From assembly GCA_033063855.1 (NCBI GenBank), contig CP093831.1, positions 24,676,001-24,740,000 on the forward strand: DNA of 64,000 bases, given 5' to 3'. This DNA comes from Smittia aterrima (taxonomy: Eukaryota; Arthropoda; Insecta; Diptera; Chironomidae). This document shows, piece after piece, positions 1 through 11,413 of the stretch. The translations under genes and the position numbers were made by a program. Within the stretch, counting starts at the first letter, position 1. Every line of letters starts with the position of its first letter. A model generated the notes under the pieces. It saw only the letters and a list, made by a program, of their open reading frames with translations, was not told the DNA's origin and did no database searches.

Positions 1-3000
1 TCGGAAAGGTTTGAAGACGATGCGATTTCAAAAATCTGTTGACACATCAACTTGGACACGGAAGACGATTTACTTAGGGTTGTCGATTCAGTGAATTTAA
101 AACGTAAACAACTTTGAGAAAATTCCTCAAGCTGATTGCAAAATCCTCTCTCACATGGCAACCGTTGTCATGTGAGGAAGGGAAAGAAAAGTTACAGACA
201 AATTGAGTTCGGAAATTGTGAAACATGCAAATTAATTTGTTCTCGGTCGTTTGCAGTTGGAAATGAAATTATTATTATTTCATAATTCTCCTTAATGAAT
301 TTAATTAAATGTTTTATGGTTTGCACACTCGCATTGAGAGTAAACTGAAACGATTAAACAAAGCGCAATTATGGAAATAACCTTAATTAAAAGCATCTGG
401 TTTCGAACGGGTTCTCTCCTTCGAAGTTTAAAATGATATTAGCTTCCGATGAGATGCTGGCTCATCTCATACGACCACCAGCATTTGAAAGTTTCCAGCT
501 GTCTTTAGGACGACGCTTTCAATCTTTATTGATAGCAAAGCATCATCTGCTTTCGACGTCCGACTTGAAGATACTTTAAAGCTTAGAACATTGAGCATGT
601 CGGAAGCGAACCATTAATCTTGTTCCTTTCAACCATCCACAAAGTTTATTGTTCGATTAATAACAATTTTTCATAATTTGATTTATTCACTTAGAACATG
701 ATTCGCTATCCTTGCTCAAGCGAGAGCTTTTCCTTTTCCATTTTTCTTCTCCGCTCACATAGCAAAGTGTCAGAAAACAAAATTTACTATTTTCACTTTT
801 GACTTTACTTACTTTCCATCCATTCTCCTCTCTCCTACGTTTTCATGATGTGGAGACAATAAGTTAAATAAGAAAATGGAGCAGATGATAAGGGTTGAAA
901 TGTCTTCCTCGACCGTACATTTATGAAACGTAAGCCTCGAGCTATTTCTCATTGTGCCAGCAACATGTAAAGTGCCAAAAGTCTTTTATGTGCTTTTAAT
1001 TGTGAGAGCTCGCTCGCATAGTTTGTGTGGACTCGAAAACTATTTTCCATGAGGTTTCAATAATATTTATTTGCTTCTGAATCCCCGGTGACCTTCCCAA
1101 ATTAGTAAACATTTCGATGCTCAAGCTCCTCTCGCTCGTTTGTGAAGTAAAGGCATTAGTGTCGGAGCTTTTTGTGTGAGGGGGACGATATGAAACAGTT
1201 TCGAGATAATTTATTGCATTCGCAAACTAGGCGACATTAATAATTCGTTGTTGGGAGAATAAATAAATTTCTTTTCTCTCTGTCACGCCTAACATTCTTT
1301 CGAAGAGAAGCCTTGGGATTTGTCGAATCGATGATAGATCATATTCAATAAAGAAAAAATAGTTTGAGTGTCGAAAAAGAAGTTTCCTTAAAGATTATGA
1401 TCCGAGGAAAGTTCTGAAATGTTTAATTCAATTCGGTCAACTCGACTCCGCTAATATCAAAAGATTAAGTCTTGTCGATGTCATTAGAAAAGTTTCTGAA
1501 TTGAAGTTCATCCCAGAACTTTTATTTCTCTGTAATCTTCAATCTTAATCATCGCTTTAAATATTTTTTTCTTTTCCTCTGGAATCTCAAAGCTTCACCG
1601 AAAAAAATTTGCGGGACTGAAATTTGCGACACATTTCTGTGAACCTTTCCGATGTCACTAAGGGAAGACGAAATCGTTTGTCGAAAGTGGGGGCGAGAGA
1701 CGAGGAAATAAAATATGACAAGAATGAAATTCCATTAATCAATCACTGGAAAAAAGGACTCTGAAACTTTCTCCTCGATATATTTGATTAATATGCGTTC
1801 TATCTACGAATGGTCTCGAACTTTCCCTTGGAAAAGGCAACGACTATCAATTACATCTTTAGTGGGACTTTCAGGTTCACTAAGCCGAGAGGAAAACTAG
1901 ATAATTCTTGTTAAGGGTGCTGGAAAGTGGAAACTTGAACATGCCAGAGTGAAATCAATTCAAAATGTTTCTTCTCCTCGTTTAATGGGCGACTCAGTTT
2001 TATGAGCGTTGTTGATTAACTCGACGAATGTTTCTCGAGATGAGAAGAAGCATTCATGTAAAATAAGATCTTTTTCGGAAAAGGAGTATAAAAGAGTCCT
2101 TAAGCTCCGCTCCTTTGTTATTCGAGCAATTTCCACTTCGCAATGGAAACTCGAAACGCTCTTCTTCGTTTCTTGCACAAAGCTATCTCGGTCGTGAGGA
2201 GAGTAAAACCGACAACTGTTTACTTTGTTCCATTGCTGTGTAACAACTTCGGTCTATAAAACACTAAATGGAGTGAAAATTTATTCACTTCACTCTTAAG
2301 ATTGTAAAGTGATGTTACTCTTACAAAGTTTAATCACGCGCTTTTCTTTTTGTTGCCATTATGAGTTTAATGTTCGCTGCGCAAATCGACGAAGAGGACG
2401 ATAATCGACGTAATTTTAAATATCCCCCCAGGCGGTTTACTCAAGTAACTGGATATCATTATTATCACATTTTCAATTAACGGGGGAAAACGGCAATTTC
2501 CTTCGGAATATTTCCACTGTCAAAGAGAGTGAGTTAGCGCTATTAAGGACAAAGACTTCTGTTTATTTGCTCGAGTACAATTGAAATGCTTTCACGTTTG
2601 CGGTATTATCATTTCGAGTGTTTTTGTCTCTGTTTTCTGTCGCTTTGAGATCTCCGAAGGCAGCCGCAAAATGTAACGAGATGAGGAGGAGATTTGAGTG
2701 TTTTTTAGAAGAATTTCATGGAACATCAACGAAATCATCAAATTAAACTTCATCACTGCAGCGCTCAATTTATGGTTCTCTGAGAGATGAAAACGATTCC
2801 GAGAAAAGCTCTGCAGCAGTGAGTAAAGTTTTCTTAGAAAGTGCTCTTTTATTGTAATTATGTGGAGCTCCGCATTCGATATTTATTGACTTGTGAAAGT
2901 GAAATAAAAGAATTCATTTCAAGAGAAGAGTTCGAGAGTCGTGAGTCGTCGTCCAAAGGAGAAACTTTCTCAAGCAAACTATTGAGAGAACTTAATGAAG

Positions 3001-5340
3001 CTGAAAAAACTAATAAATTCTGATGCGACTGTGAAAGACGAGAGCAAAGTTTACCTTTTGCAGATCGAACGACAGAAAAATGTTGGAATAATAACCATAA
3101 ATTGAATGAATGACGCTCGACTACTAAAATCAAATTACCAAAGTTTTTTTTTTCGACACATGAATCGGACGGGGGATCAGTGAAAGGACTTTGATTACGT
3201 CGCCCTCAGCAATGAAAACAATTCTATTTCAACTCATTCTCACCATTTGAGCCTTGTATAGTCGAGAGGGAGGCCTATTCAACAACGCACAAGTGCCTGA
3301 GAGCAATTTTCACAGAATTTCAACTGCGATGAATGAAAACAAACTTTTTTAATCACACTTTTGTTCTTTCATTCTCACTCACTCACTCACTTCGCGTTTA
3401 CCTCCACTCAATAGCAGAGAACGAATTTTCGCTCGCTTACAAAATACTTGTCGGCATCACCAACGTCTAATTATCTTTTATGATTTAATTAAGAACTTCG
3501 CTTAACAATGATTGAATTAATAATTAAATTGTTTTTCTGAGATTTGCTCTCGAAAAACCGGTGACGAAAACGGCTTTTGTGATCAAGATAATTAAAAAAT
3601 TATTCAGGGAAAGTTCAGTGAAAGAGTTTCTTACAGAACTCGTCTGCGTGTAATTAAAATGCTTCAGCTTTTCTTTTAATTACACGAGGGAGCAGAACGT
3701 TTTCAAAAGGTTATCTTCGCTTCTCAATTAAATCAGCAGAGAGTTCTATAATGCGTCGTAATCTCTTTCCGAAACAGCTGTAAGCTGCCGAGGAGACAAA
3801 CGACAATGGCTGATGAAGATGCTCTGAAGGTTAATTAGAAAAGAAAGCAGACAATCTATCAATCTGTGTTGCAGCAGCTAAAGTAGTTGAAACTTTTTTG
3901 ATTAAAGAACATTCATCCCCCCTCGAGCAAGGAAAGATTCTCTATTGATACATCGGAACACTTTGTTCAACATCTTTCCATTCGAGAAGGAGAGAAAGTT
4001 AAATTACGTCACGTTCTCGATAAGGATTTGAACTAAAAACTTCCCCTCTCGGACTCACCTCGAATAGTTTCGAGTTATTGATTGCAATATAAACATCAAT
4101 GAACGTAATTGATGAACGTCTTCTTCTATCTCCGATAAGAGATCGCTATAGAGAGACGAGAAGAAAATCGAATGAATGAGGAAAACAGAGATTGTTGCTG
4201 TATCTTTTCTCGCTTGAATGAAAGAACGTCGTTAGTGTCGGTCGATCAAGTTAAAACATGTTATTAAACTGGCAAAATATTGGTTTCGAATATTGACAGC
4301 AGCAGTTTGTCATCAATGGATGAGACGAAGCATCTGCTTATCAGATTTCATTTGCCTCTTTTTGTTGCTGAGGCTTTCTCTGATGTGAGAAACGCCTTCT
4401 ATGTCCGTCATGTTTATCATCAATGTCGAGAGAGGAATGACCTTGCAAGTTATGGATTTTCCAAAAGCTTCGAGAAAGGACACTGGACAGAAATATGATT
4501 TAATCTATTTTTAGTTAATCCAGAATATATAATATATTCATCATATAATATTAAATATATAATATAATTTAATCTGAGCCAATTAAATAATTAATCCAAA
4601 AGAATAAAAATCCTCTCGCAAACTTCGTTCTCCAACTGCACGTTCCTCATTTTTCCTATCGCTTGAGACTTCTAATGAAAGCACACGCCTTGCAACACTT
4701 CGAGTGTGAACGAAGACAAATGTGATGAAAACATCTCGAAGGGAAATGCGTGTGCATTGGCGAGAGGTTGTCGAGTCAATTGAGATACAATAAGATGTGA
4801 GTTTGGTCCATTCTTCGCTTCGCCTTTTATTAAGGAAGAGGAGAGGCCTCTCATTTGGTCTGAAAGACGATACTTTTTTCTTCTCGTCGAGCTTTGTTAT
4901 TTTAGGATGCGAGCTCTGTGATTTCAGGTCTGTCAAGGATCAGAAATCTAATTATTCTTGGGAAGAGACTTTTCTTTCTCTTCGACTCCTCTTTAAGTGT
5001 CTTTTCATGACAACTTCAATCTTTTGGGAATTTTATTTCTCATTGAGAAATTCGATCGGCAAAGACCTTGATACTTAACCCTGATGCCGGTCTAAAGATA
5101 CAAAGTCATGCTTACTCGTGAAATATTCAGTTGATCGCAAACTCGACTCTTCTGTTTGTTTATTCTCGAACGCTAATTAAGAATCGATACTTTGTCAAGT
5201 GGCAGTCGAAGTAAAGAAGAAGAAGAAGTAAAAAGGGGAGTAGATGATGATTAGAGAAAAAAAACTTTAGCAACATCAAAACTTTCTTAAGCTTCTTAAG
5301 CGTCAGACGTGAAAAGCAAGAGAGACCGCAGGAAACTTTC
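1..5340. other. Gene-free AT-rich stretch
   Basis: No convincing exon was found on either strand. The open frames present are short, carry no domain signature and lack splice-site context. The base composition and many homopolymer and TTAATT-type runs fit intergenic or long-intron DNA. It may contain distal regulatory sequence or intron of a gene whose exons lie outside. A short AT-only tract at about 4518-4570 is the only clear low-complexity feature. Confidence 0.6.
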
Positions 5341-5355
5341 GTGTTCCCGTTCAAA

Positions 5356-7165
5356 ATGAGCTTAATTTTTGACGATAGAGTGCATATTGAGCGACTAAAT
5401 GCAGAGCAGATGGGAAGACGTGCGATTTTTATAAATGGAGCAGAGTTAGTGAAGGACGATAATGGTAAAACACAATCGGAGCATCAGCCACCAAGTTGGA
5501 TGCGAGTACGAAATAATCTCAACATTTCACCTGGCGAGAAGGGACGTGAAAATTTTACGAAAACAATTCACAAGGTGAGAGAGATAACGGTGGAGCTTTT
5601 CTTAGGGAAGACGAGAGGAGAAAACTTTGCCATTACATTCGAATTATGCAAATTACAAATAATATTCTCTTGCAGGATATAATTTTTGATTGTTTGAAAC
5701 CGATCTACAATTTTCTACGTGCTCTTGGCGTCTTTCCACTATCGAGAAGTGATTCCGGTGAATTTCAATGCAGACTTCAATCACCCATCATGGCGTATTC
5801 GATTCTTGTGTTCGTGGCTTTGACGGTAAACTCGTAATCTTCTTGAAATTGTGATAACCGACAAGTTGGTGCTCAGATTTATTCCAGTTACATTCTGACG
5901 GATCGCTTAGACAGTCTCAGTGAAAAAGAGGGGTCCTTTGTCGAAGCAGTGATTGGATATCTGTTCATCGTCAACCTCTTACCCGTCATCCTCGTTCTGA
6001 TGATGTTTTACGAAGCACCAAAGGTTGCTGCGTTATTGAATAGCTGGGCGGAGTTCGAGGTAAATTATTCAGACGCAAATAGTGACAGAGAATGCAAATT
6101 TATCGTCACTTGCAGGCGAATTATGATAGAACGGTTGGAATGCCATTGAAACTCGAATTGCGGAGAAAAGCGAATTTAATCAGAGCATTCCTGCCTTTGT
6201 TATCGGTCGGCTCAGTGTTCCTAACGCATTACGTGATTAGACGCGCAGAACATGCCAGTAAGCGCTCATTTATGTTTCAAGTGACACCGTATTGTTATAT
6301 CGACACGTTGACGTATATGTTGGGCGCTTATTGGTATCTCCAATGCGACGTTCTGAGCGCGACAGCGAGAACTCTAGCTGAGCACTTCCACAAGGTAATT
6401 ACAAACCGAATTGAAAACGAAACACGAGACATAATCCTTCGCTTTCCATAACCAGGAGCTTAAGAATGTTGGCCCAGCAACGATTGTGTCAGATTACCGA
6501 GCATTGTGGTTACGACTGAGTAAACTTACACGTGACACAGGAATCGCAACTTGCTACACGTTCACGTTCATCTGTCTTTATTTATTTTTCACCATTACCC
6601 TCTCACTCTACGGCTTGATTTCCCAGATCTCGGAGGGCTTCGGTGTGAAAGACATTGGTTTGGCCTTAACGGCTATCTGCAGCATTTCATTGCTGTTCTT
6701 CATCTGCGACGAAGGACATAATGCTTCGTTTAACGTGAAGACGATTTTTCAGAAGAAAATTCTTATGGTCGAACTAACGTGGATGAACTCTGATGCGACG
6801 AAGGAAATAAACATGTTTTTACGAGCGACAGAAATGAGCGAGGCAGAGCTAAACTTGGGTGGATTCTGCTCCGTTAATAGAAATCTCTTTAAATCTGTAA
6901 GAAGCTTATCTTAAAATGATTGTGACTTCTTCAAGATAAAGCATTTCCTATTTTTCTTTTTTGCTTCTTTCTCAATCTATTCGAACAGTTACAAGCGACT
7001 ATGGTAAGATTTATCCAACTCAACGAGTTCAAGAGTTCTCATTCGAATTCTTTTTCTCTTTTTTCTTGTCAGGTAACGTACTTGGTGGTTTTACTTCAAT
7101 TCCAAATCTCAATCCCGGCCGAAGACATGACAGCATCGCTCAAGAGAAATTCGAGCTCAATCTAA
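5356..7165 (+). CDS. Gr21a: Gr21a/Gr1-class CO2 gustatory receptor, seven exons
   Basis: Seven-transmembrane insect gustatory receptor of the carbon-dioxide receptor clade (Gr21a of Drosophila; Gr1/Gr2 of mosquitoes), expected in the dendrite of CO2-sensing neurons together with a Gr63a/Gr3-type partner. Exons by GT-AG sites: 5356-5574, 5676-5825, 5877-6059, 6116-6394, 6456-6896, 6989-7003, 7073-7165; all introns are phase 0 and the product is about 459 residues, close to the roughly 450 of the family. The C-terminal half is diagnostic: a long ICL-like block with EINMFLRATEM, then GGF-VNRNLFKS, then the TM7 signature TYLVVLLQFQISIP, which ends the protein as in Gr21a. The ATG at 5356 gives MSLIFDD; the upstream GTG-led extension was not used. 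Exon 6 is only 15 nt (LQATM). I cannot separate Gr1 from Gr2 without a tree. No frameshift or stop was seen, so the gene looks functional. Confidence 0.9.
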
Positions 7166-7889
7166 TCCTTGGAATTCTTGCTGACGGAAAAAAAATCTTT
7201 AATTTATAACTTTATTGATTTTCCTTTCTCCCTTTGTTGATGAAGCGAGAGAGAGCATTGTCAACATTTGTGTTCGCACAGTTGTTCAAAGCATAAAAAT
7301 TTATTTCGCCTGAAACATGTGTTAATTTATATTGCCGATTGCTGCAATTGTTTTTCAAATCAACTTAACTGTCGAGAGCTTGCTACTTTTTTTTTTGTGT
7401 TCCTCGAGTACAAAAATAACTCGTTGCGACTCAAAGCGAATTCTATAGGAAAAATTATTAAAACTTATTCAAGCGAGAGCGAAAACATAATGAAAAGCAC
7501 ATATTTCATTTCGATAACAGCAGCAGAAAAAAAAATATTTCATGCGAGTGTGTGTCGAGTGCTGTGAAGCGTTTAATGATATTTTTTCGCCTGTTACACT
7601 CAGAGCGTTCATACCTTGTACGTTGATCTCTGCTAAATAAAATATTGGAACGATTCAAATACTTGATAGGACTATAAATTTACATTGGAGCGAGTGCTGA
7701 AATGTTGTGTGAAAGGAGATTTCGATTAAAGAACTGTAAAATCGGATTTGGTCTCGAATTTGGGAGGAAAATGGATTTCTCTTGGTTTTCGAGAGTTTCT
7801 ATGAAAAAGATGGAAATAATAAAACGTTAAAGTTAAATGTGTAAATTGATTTATTTATTGTTTTGTAATAGTGAGCTCAAAAATACATT
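7166..7889. other. Intergenic spacer, Gr21a-like to zinc-finger array
   Basis: Convergent spacer between the 3' end of the CO2 receptor and the 3' end of the first zinc-finger gene. An AATAAA-type signal on the minus strand lies at about 7850-7862 and probably serves the zinc-finger gene. A plus-strand AATAAA at about 7636 could end the receptor transcript. Nothing else coding was seen. Confidence 0.5.
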
Positions 7890-9197
7890 TCAGGTTTTGT
7901 GCGTTTTGCTGTTTATGTGTCTCTTTATATCGCTAAAATTTTTTGTTCGATGATCGCACATCGAGCATTTGTAGATTTCGGGTCCAATATGAATTTTTTT
8001 GTGATCATTCAGTTCTTCGATTTTCTTGAACTTCTGTTTACACTTCGCCATATTACAAGTCAGAAACTTTTCTCCTGATGAATGAAGAGACTTTATGTGC
8101 TGCTTCAAATTTGGTTTAATAATAGAATTTCTGCAAATTGGACATGAAACTTTTAAATGAAGTGTCATGTGTCCTCTCAGTAAAAGTTTGTTCTTAAATA
8201 TCTTTGAACACAAATCGCATTGAACTTCATTAATCTCATGTCTTAAATTTTTATGATCGTTTAGACGATTCTTATTGAAGTAAACTTTCTCACATTCATC
8301 ACATTTAAACTTTGCTGATATCGAATGTTGTTCAATGTGTACCTTCAAGTAACGCTTAGTTATCATGTGTTGACAAACTGAACATTTCACTTTGAGATGA
8401 GTTTGCATGTGTTGTCTTAAGAGAAGCTTATTTTTAAATATTTTGCCACAAATATCGCAATGGAACTTCATTTTATTGTGAGCCTGATTTTCATGATGTT
8501 TCAATCCTTGTTTAGTTGCGAATGAACAAATACATCTTTTGCAATCGAATTTCATCTCTGGTCCCAACGCGAAAGTTCCGTGGCGATGCTGCTGATGATG
8601 ATTTTTTAATATACGATTTGTTACAAAGATTTTCTTGCAAGTTTCGCATGAAAATTTCTTCACGTGGATCTGATAATGATTTCTTAAATATTGTATGTTT
8701 GTAGTTCTAAATTCGCATTTGCTGCAAAACCAAGTTGATCCATTGAAGTGATTTTGATTTTGATGTTTGGTCTTACAGTTGTTGCAGTCAAATTTAAGAT
8801 CACACATTCCGCATTCTTCAAACTTTTCAGATTTGCTCATCAAAAAACATTTTTCACATTGTTCAGTAATTTTACAAATTTTCGAATGTCTTTTCAAATC
8901 ATTCGTTCTCTTGGTTATGAAGTCACATTTATCACAATAGAAATAAGATTCAAACAACTTTACTGTTTGATTCTTCCATTTTCTATCAAATTTCCTCATA
9001 GTAATTTTCATTTCTCTCACTTCTGCGATATCTGGATCGGGATCATCTGGCATGATGAACACAAAATGTCTTTCCGGCTCATGTTTGATATCGCCGACGA
9101 ATTCTTCTATTTTAAATTGATCAAGATATTTTACATCTTCGATATCTGCTTCTTCTTGTTTAATATTTTGAACGATTTTTTGTTTAAAATTATCCAT
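7890..9197 (-). CDS. C2H2 zinc-finger protein, tandem copy 1
   Basis: Intronless 435-residue protein, probably a nuclear DNA-binding factor. An acidic N-terminus (about residues 1-75) carries IKQEE and, near residue 38, IKHEPERHFVFIMPDDPD, which is almost invariant in all six copies; IKQE and IKHE fit the psi-K-x-E SUMO consensus. About eleven C2H2 fingers follow from residue 88 (YCDKCDF) to the end. Between the first and second typical fingers is a Cys-rich segment (CEKC ... CGMC ... CNNC ... H ... H) that is not a standard finger. One late finger has C-x4-C spacing (CNMAKC). No ZAD domain is seen. It is the 3'-most copy on the genome's minus strand, with a poly(A) signal about 30 bp past the stop. 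The family is not one I can name; target genes are unknown. Confidence 0.85.
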   Translation of the reverse strand: MDNFKQKIVQNIKQEEADIEDVKYLDQFKIEEFVGDIKHEPERHFVFIMPDDPDPDIAEVREMKITMRKFDRKWKNQTVKLFESYFYCDKCDFITKRTNDLKRHSKICKITEQCEKCFLMSKSEKFEECGMCDLKFDCNNCKTKHQNQNHFNGSTWFCSKCEFRTTNIQYLRNHYQIHVKKFSCETCKKIFVTNRILKNHHQQHRHGTFALGPEMKFDCKRCICSFATKQGLKHHENQAHNKMKFHCDICGKIFKNKLLLRQHMQTHLKVKCSVCQHMITKRYLKVHIEQHSISAKFKCDECEKVYFNKNRLNDHKNLRHEINEVQCDLCSKIFKNKLLLRGHMTLHLKVSCPICRNSIIKPNLKQHIKSLHSSGEKFLTCNMAKCKQKFKKIEELNDHKKIHIGPEIYKCSMCDHRTKNFSDIKRHINSKTHKT

Positions 9198-9216
9198 AGC
9201 GGAGCAAAATTCTCTC

Positions 9217-9246
9217 TCGACTGTTCGAAGGATAGATTCCGACTGA
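9217..9246 (-). promoter_or_regulatory. Initiator-like block of zinc-finger copy 1
   Basis: On the minus strand this reads CCTTCGAACAGTCGAG after an upstream GTTCAGTCGG. It corresponds to the CCTTCGATCAGTTAACATC block found about 35-40 bp upstream of the ATG of sister copies. CAGT is the core of the arthropod initiator, so transcription probably starts here. Inferred from comparison; no experimental start is known. Confidence 0.4.
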
Positions 9247-9364
9247 ACTAATTGTTTCTATGACATCTTCTTAAATACATTTTTTACCTGTTTCCTTTTT
9301 CCTAGATTTTTTTAAAGATTCACTGAAAGCGCTCAAATAAAACTTAAAACTATTTAAATGAACC

Positions 9365-9465
9365 AATTTAACTATTTCACGGAATTTTGCTGAGCGCTTG
9401 AGAATTTCACCATCAACCAACTCAAGTCGTGAAACTCTAGACGCGTAGACACTGGAAATAAGAAA
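9365..9465. repeat. Direct repeat shared by zinc-finger spacers
   Basis: About 95 bp, including GCTGAGCGCTTGAGAATTTC and CTAGACGCGTAGACACTGG, recurs at about 11205-11300 in the next spacer, and a weaker relic lies near 18510. It shows that the spacers were duplicated together with the genes. No coding content. Confidence 0.7.
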
Positions 9466-9576
9466 TACTTTAGGAAATAAAATTTCGTTTCATTTTACAA
9501 ATTGAACTCGATTTATTTTTGTTTCGGATCATTATTGGATCGAAAAATTATTTTTAAATTTCGTGAAAATTAATCT

Positions 9577-10884
9577 TCATATGTCGTTCAAATTACAATA
9601 ATTTAATTGTGCACGCTGTTTGCTTTTCATGTGATTCTTAAACAAACTGGTTGTTTCATAATCGCATTTCAGGCATTTGTATCTTCTTTTTCCGATGTGT
9701 ATTTTCTTGTGAATTTTCAGTTCTTTGGCATTTTCGAACTTTTGTTTGCACCTCGAAATGTGACAAGCCAAGAACTTCTCTCCTGATGAATGAGACGATT
9801 TCATGTGATCTTTCAAATGACTTTTTCTCATCGACTTTGTGCACATCGGACATGGAACCTTTAAATGATTTCTCATGTGTCCTCTCAATACAAGTTTGTT
9901 TTTAAATATTTTAGAACACAAATCGCATTGAACTTCATCAATTTCATGTTTTTCTCTCTTATGATCATTTAGAGCCTTTTTGTTTAAGTAAACTTTCTTA
10001 CATTCGTCACATTTAAACTTTGCTACGGTTGAATGCTGTTCAATATGTTCTTTGAGACGATTCTCAGTTATCATGTTCTGACAAATCGAGCAAAGGACTT
10101 TTAAATGAGTTTGAATGTGTTGTCTTAAGAGAAGCTTCGTTTTAGATATTTTGCCACATAAATCGCAATGAAACTTCATTTTACTGTGGAACCGATTTTC
10201 ATGACTGTTCAAACCGTTTTCTGTTCCAAATGAACGACCGCAAGTTTTACATTCAAATTTTATTTGAGTTTTCTTAGCAAAGACTCCGTGGTGATGTTGC
10301 TGTTGGTGAATTTTTAATTGATGTTTGAATGTAAACTTTTTTTTGCAAGTTTCGCATGAAAGTGTCTTCTCATGAATCTGATAATGTTTTCTTAGATTCT
10401 GATTGCACATCGTTCTGTAATCACATTTGCTGCACTGCCAAATTGATCCATTTCGATGATCTTTATTTTGATGATTCATACAGCAATTCTTGCAATCAAA
10501 TTTTAAGTCACAAAATCCACATTCTTCCACATTTTCTGATTTGCTTTTCAAACAACATTTTTCTGATTTTTGTATTCCACAATTTTTCAAATGGCTCTTC
10601 AAGTTGATCGATTGTTTAGCTGCGTAATCACACTTGTCACAATAGAAATAGCTTTTGAACATTTTAGCTGCATCTTTCCACGTCCTATCGAATTTCTTCA
10701 AAGTAATTGTAAATTCTTTAACTTCGATCTCTGGATCTGGATCGTCTGGCATAATGAACACGAAATGTCTTTCTGGCTCATGTTTGATGTCACCGACGAA
10801 TTCTTCAACAGTAAACTGATCGAGAACTTCAATCTCTTCTTCTTGTTTGATGCTGACGATTGTTTTTTTTGAATAATTCGCCAT
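9577..10884 (-). CDS. C2H2 zinc-finger protein, tandem copy 2
   Basis: Intronless, 435 residues, same plan as copy 1: IKQEEEIEVLDQF, then GDIKHEPERHFVFIMPDD, then a first finger YCDKCDYAAKQ, the Cys-rich segment (CGFCDLKFDCKNC) and about ten further C2H2 fingers. The last finger (YKCLKCDYETTSLFKNH) is degenerate: the terminal His is replaced in HMKSKQRAQ and the protein runs on to a different tail, YCNLNDI. That finger probably no longer binds zinc normally. The start ATG is supported by the conserved 5' context and by the initiator block at 10911-10927. Intact otherwise; spacer to copy 1 is about 380 bp. Confidence 0.85.
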   Translation of the reverse strand: MANYSKKTIVSIKQEEEIEVLDQFTVEEFVGDIKHEPERHFVFIMPDDPDPEIEVKEFTITLKKFDRTWKDAAKMFKSYFYCDKCDYAAKQSINLKSHLKNCGIQKSEKCCLKSKSENVEECGFCDLKFDCKNCCMNHQNKDHRNGSIWQCSKCDYRTMCNQNLRKHYQIHEKTLSCETCKKKFTFKHQLKIHQQQHHHGVFAKKTQIKFECKTCGRSFGTENGLNSHENRFHSKMKFHCDLCGKISKTKLLLRQHIQTHLKVLCSICQNMITENRLKEHIEQHSTVAKFKCDECKKVYLNKKALNDHKREKHEIDEVQCDLCSKIFKNKLVLRGHMRNHLKVPCPMCTKSMRKSHLKDHMKSSHSSGEKFLACHISRCKQKFENAKELKIHKKIHIGKRRYKCLKCDYETTSLFKNHMKSKQRAQLNYCNLNDI

Positions 10885-10910
10885 AGCGAACGATAATTTT
10901 CTTTCTTGAT

Positions 10911-10927
10911 GTTAACTGATCGAAAGC
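10911..10927 (-). promoter_or_regulatory. Initiator of zinc-finger copy 2
   Basis: Minus-strand sequence CTTTCGATCAGTTAACATC contains TCAGT about 31-35 bp upstream of the ATG at 10884. The same block sits at the same distance in copy 4 and in diverged form in copies 1, 3, 5 and 6, which suggests a short 5' UTR and a shared core promoter. Confidence 0.5.
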
Positions 10928-11413
10928 TCAACTAAGAATGAGCTTTAGAATCTTTCGTCTACCAGATTTAAACAAAAATTGAATCAATTTTACTCCAAAA
11001 GGTTCTATAAATGTTTTATTACCTGAAGAAATCCGAATCAAAAAAAACTTTTTCCAGATCTTGAACTTCACTGATGGTTCTTCTTTTTTGACTCAAACGA
11101 TGTTAAAATAATCGAGAAGAACTCTTGTTACTTAAATATTTCCAAATAAAGTTTAGAAACGAATCGTTTCAAACGATGTTTGAATGAACAATTTAATTAT
11201 TTTGCTGAGTTTTGCTGAGCGCTTGAGAATTTCACCATCAACCAACACAATCTCAAGTCTTGAAACTCTAGACGCGTAGACACTGGAAATAAGAAGATTT
11301 TTAGAAAAACGATAGGAAATCTGAATCAAGTAAAATATTCGTTTCAGTTTGCAAATTGAATACAATTTATTTTCAAATGTTTCGCTGAACATTTTTGATC
11401 GAAAATATTATTT

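Noticed and set aside
4583..4936. 117-codon frame in the gene-free left end
   Set aside because: Overlapping frames of similar length exist on the other strand and none has a recognisable domain or codon pattern.
8516..9251. Plus-strand frames opposite the zinc-finger genes
   Set aside because: They are antisense shadows of the repeated CxxC/H codons and recur at the same place in each copy.
9280..9300. 5' UTR intron donor (CAG/GTAAAA on minus strand) upstream of zinc-finger copies
   Set aside because: Donor-like sites recur in several spacers, but no acceptor fits between them and the ATG, and the initiator block lies closer to the gene.
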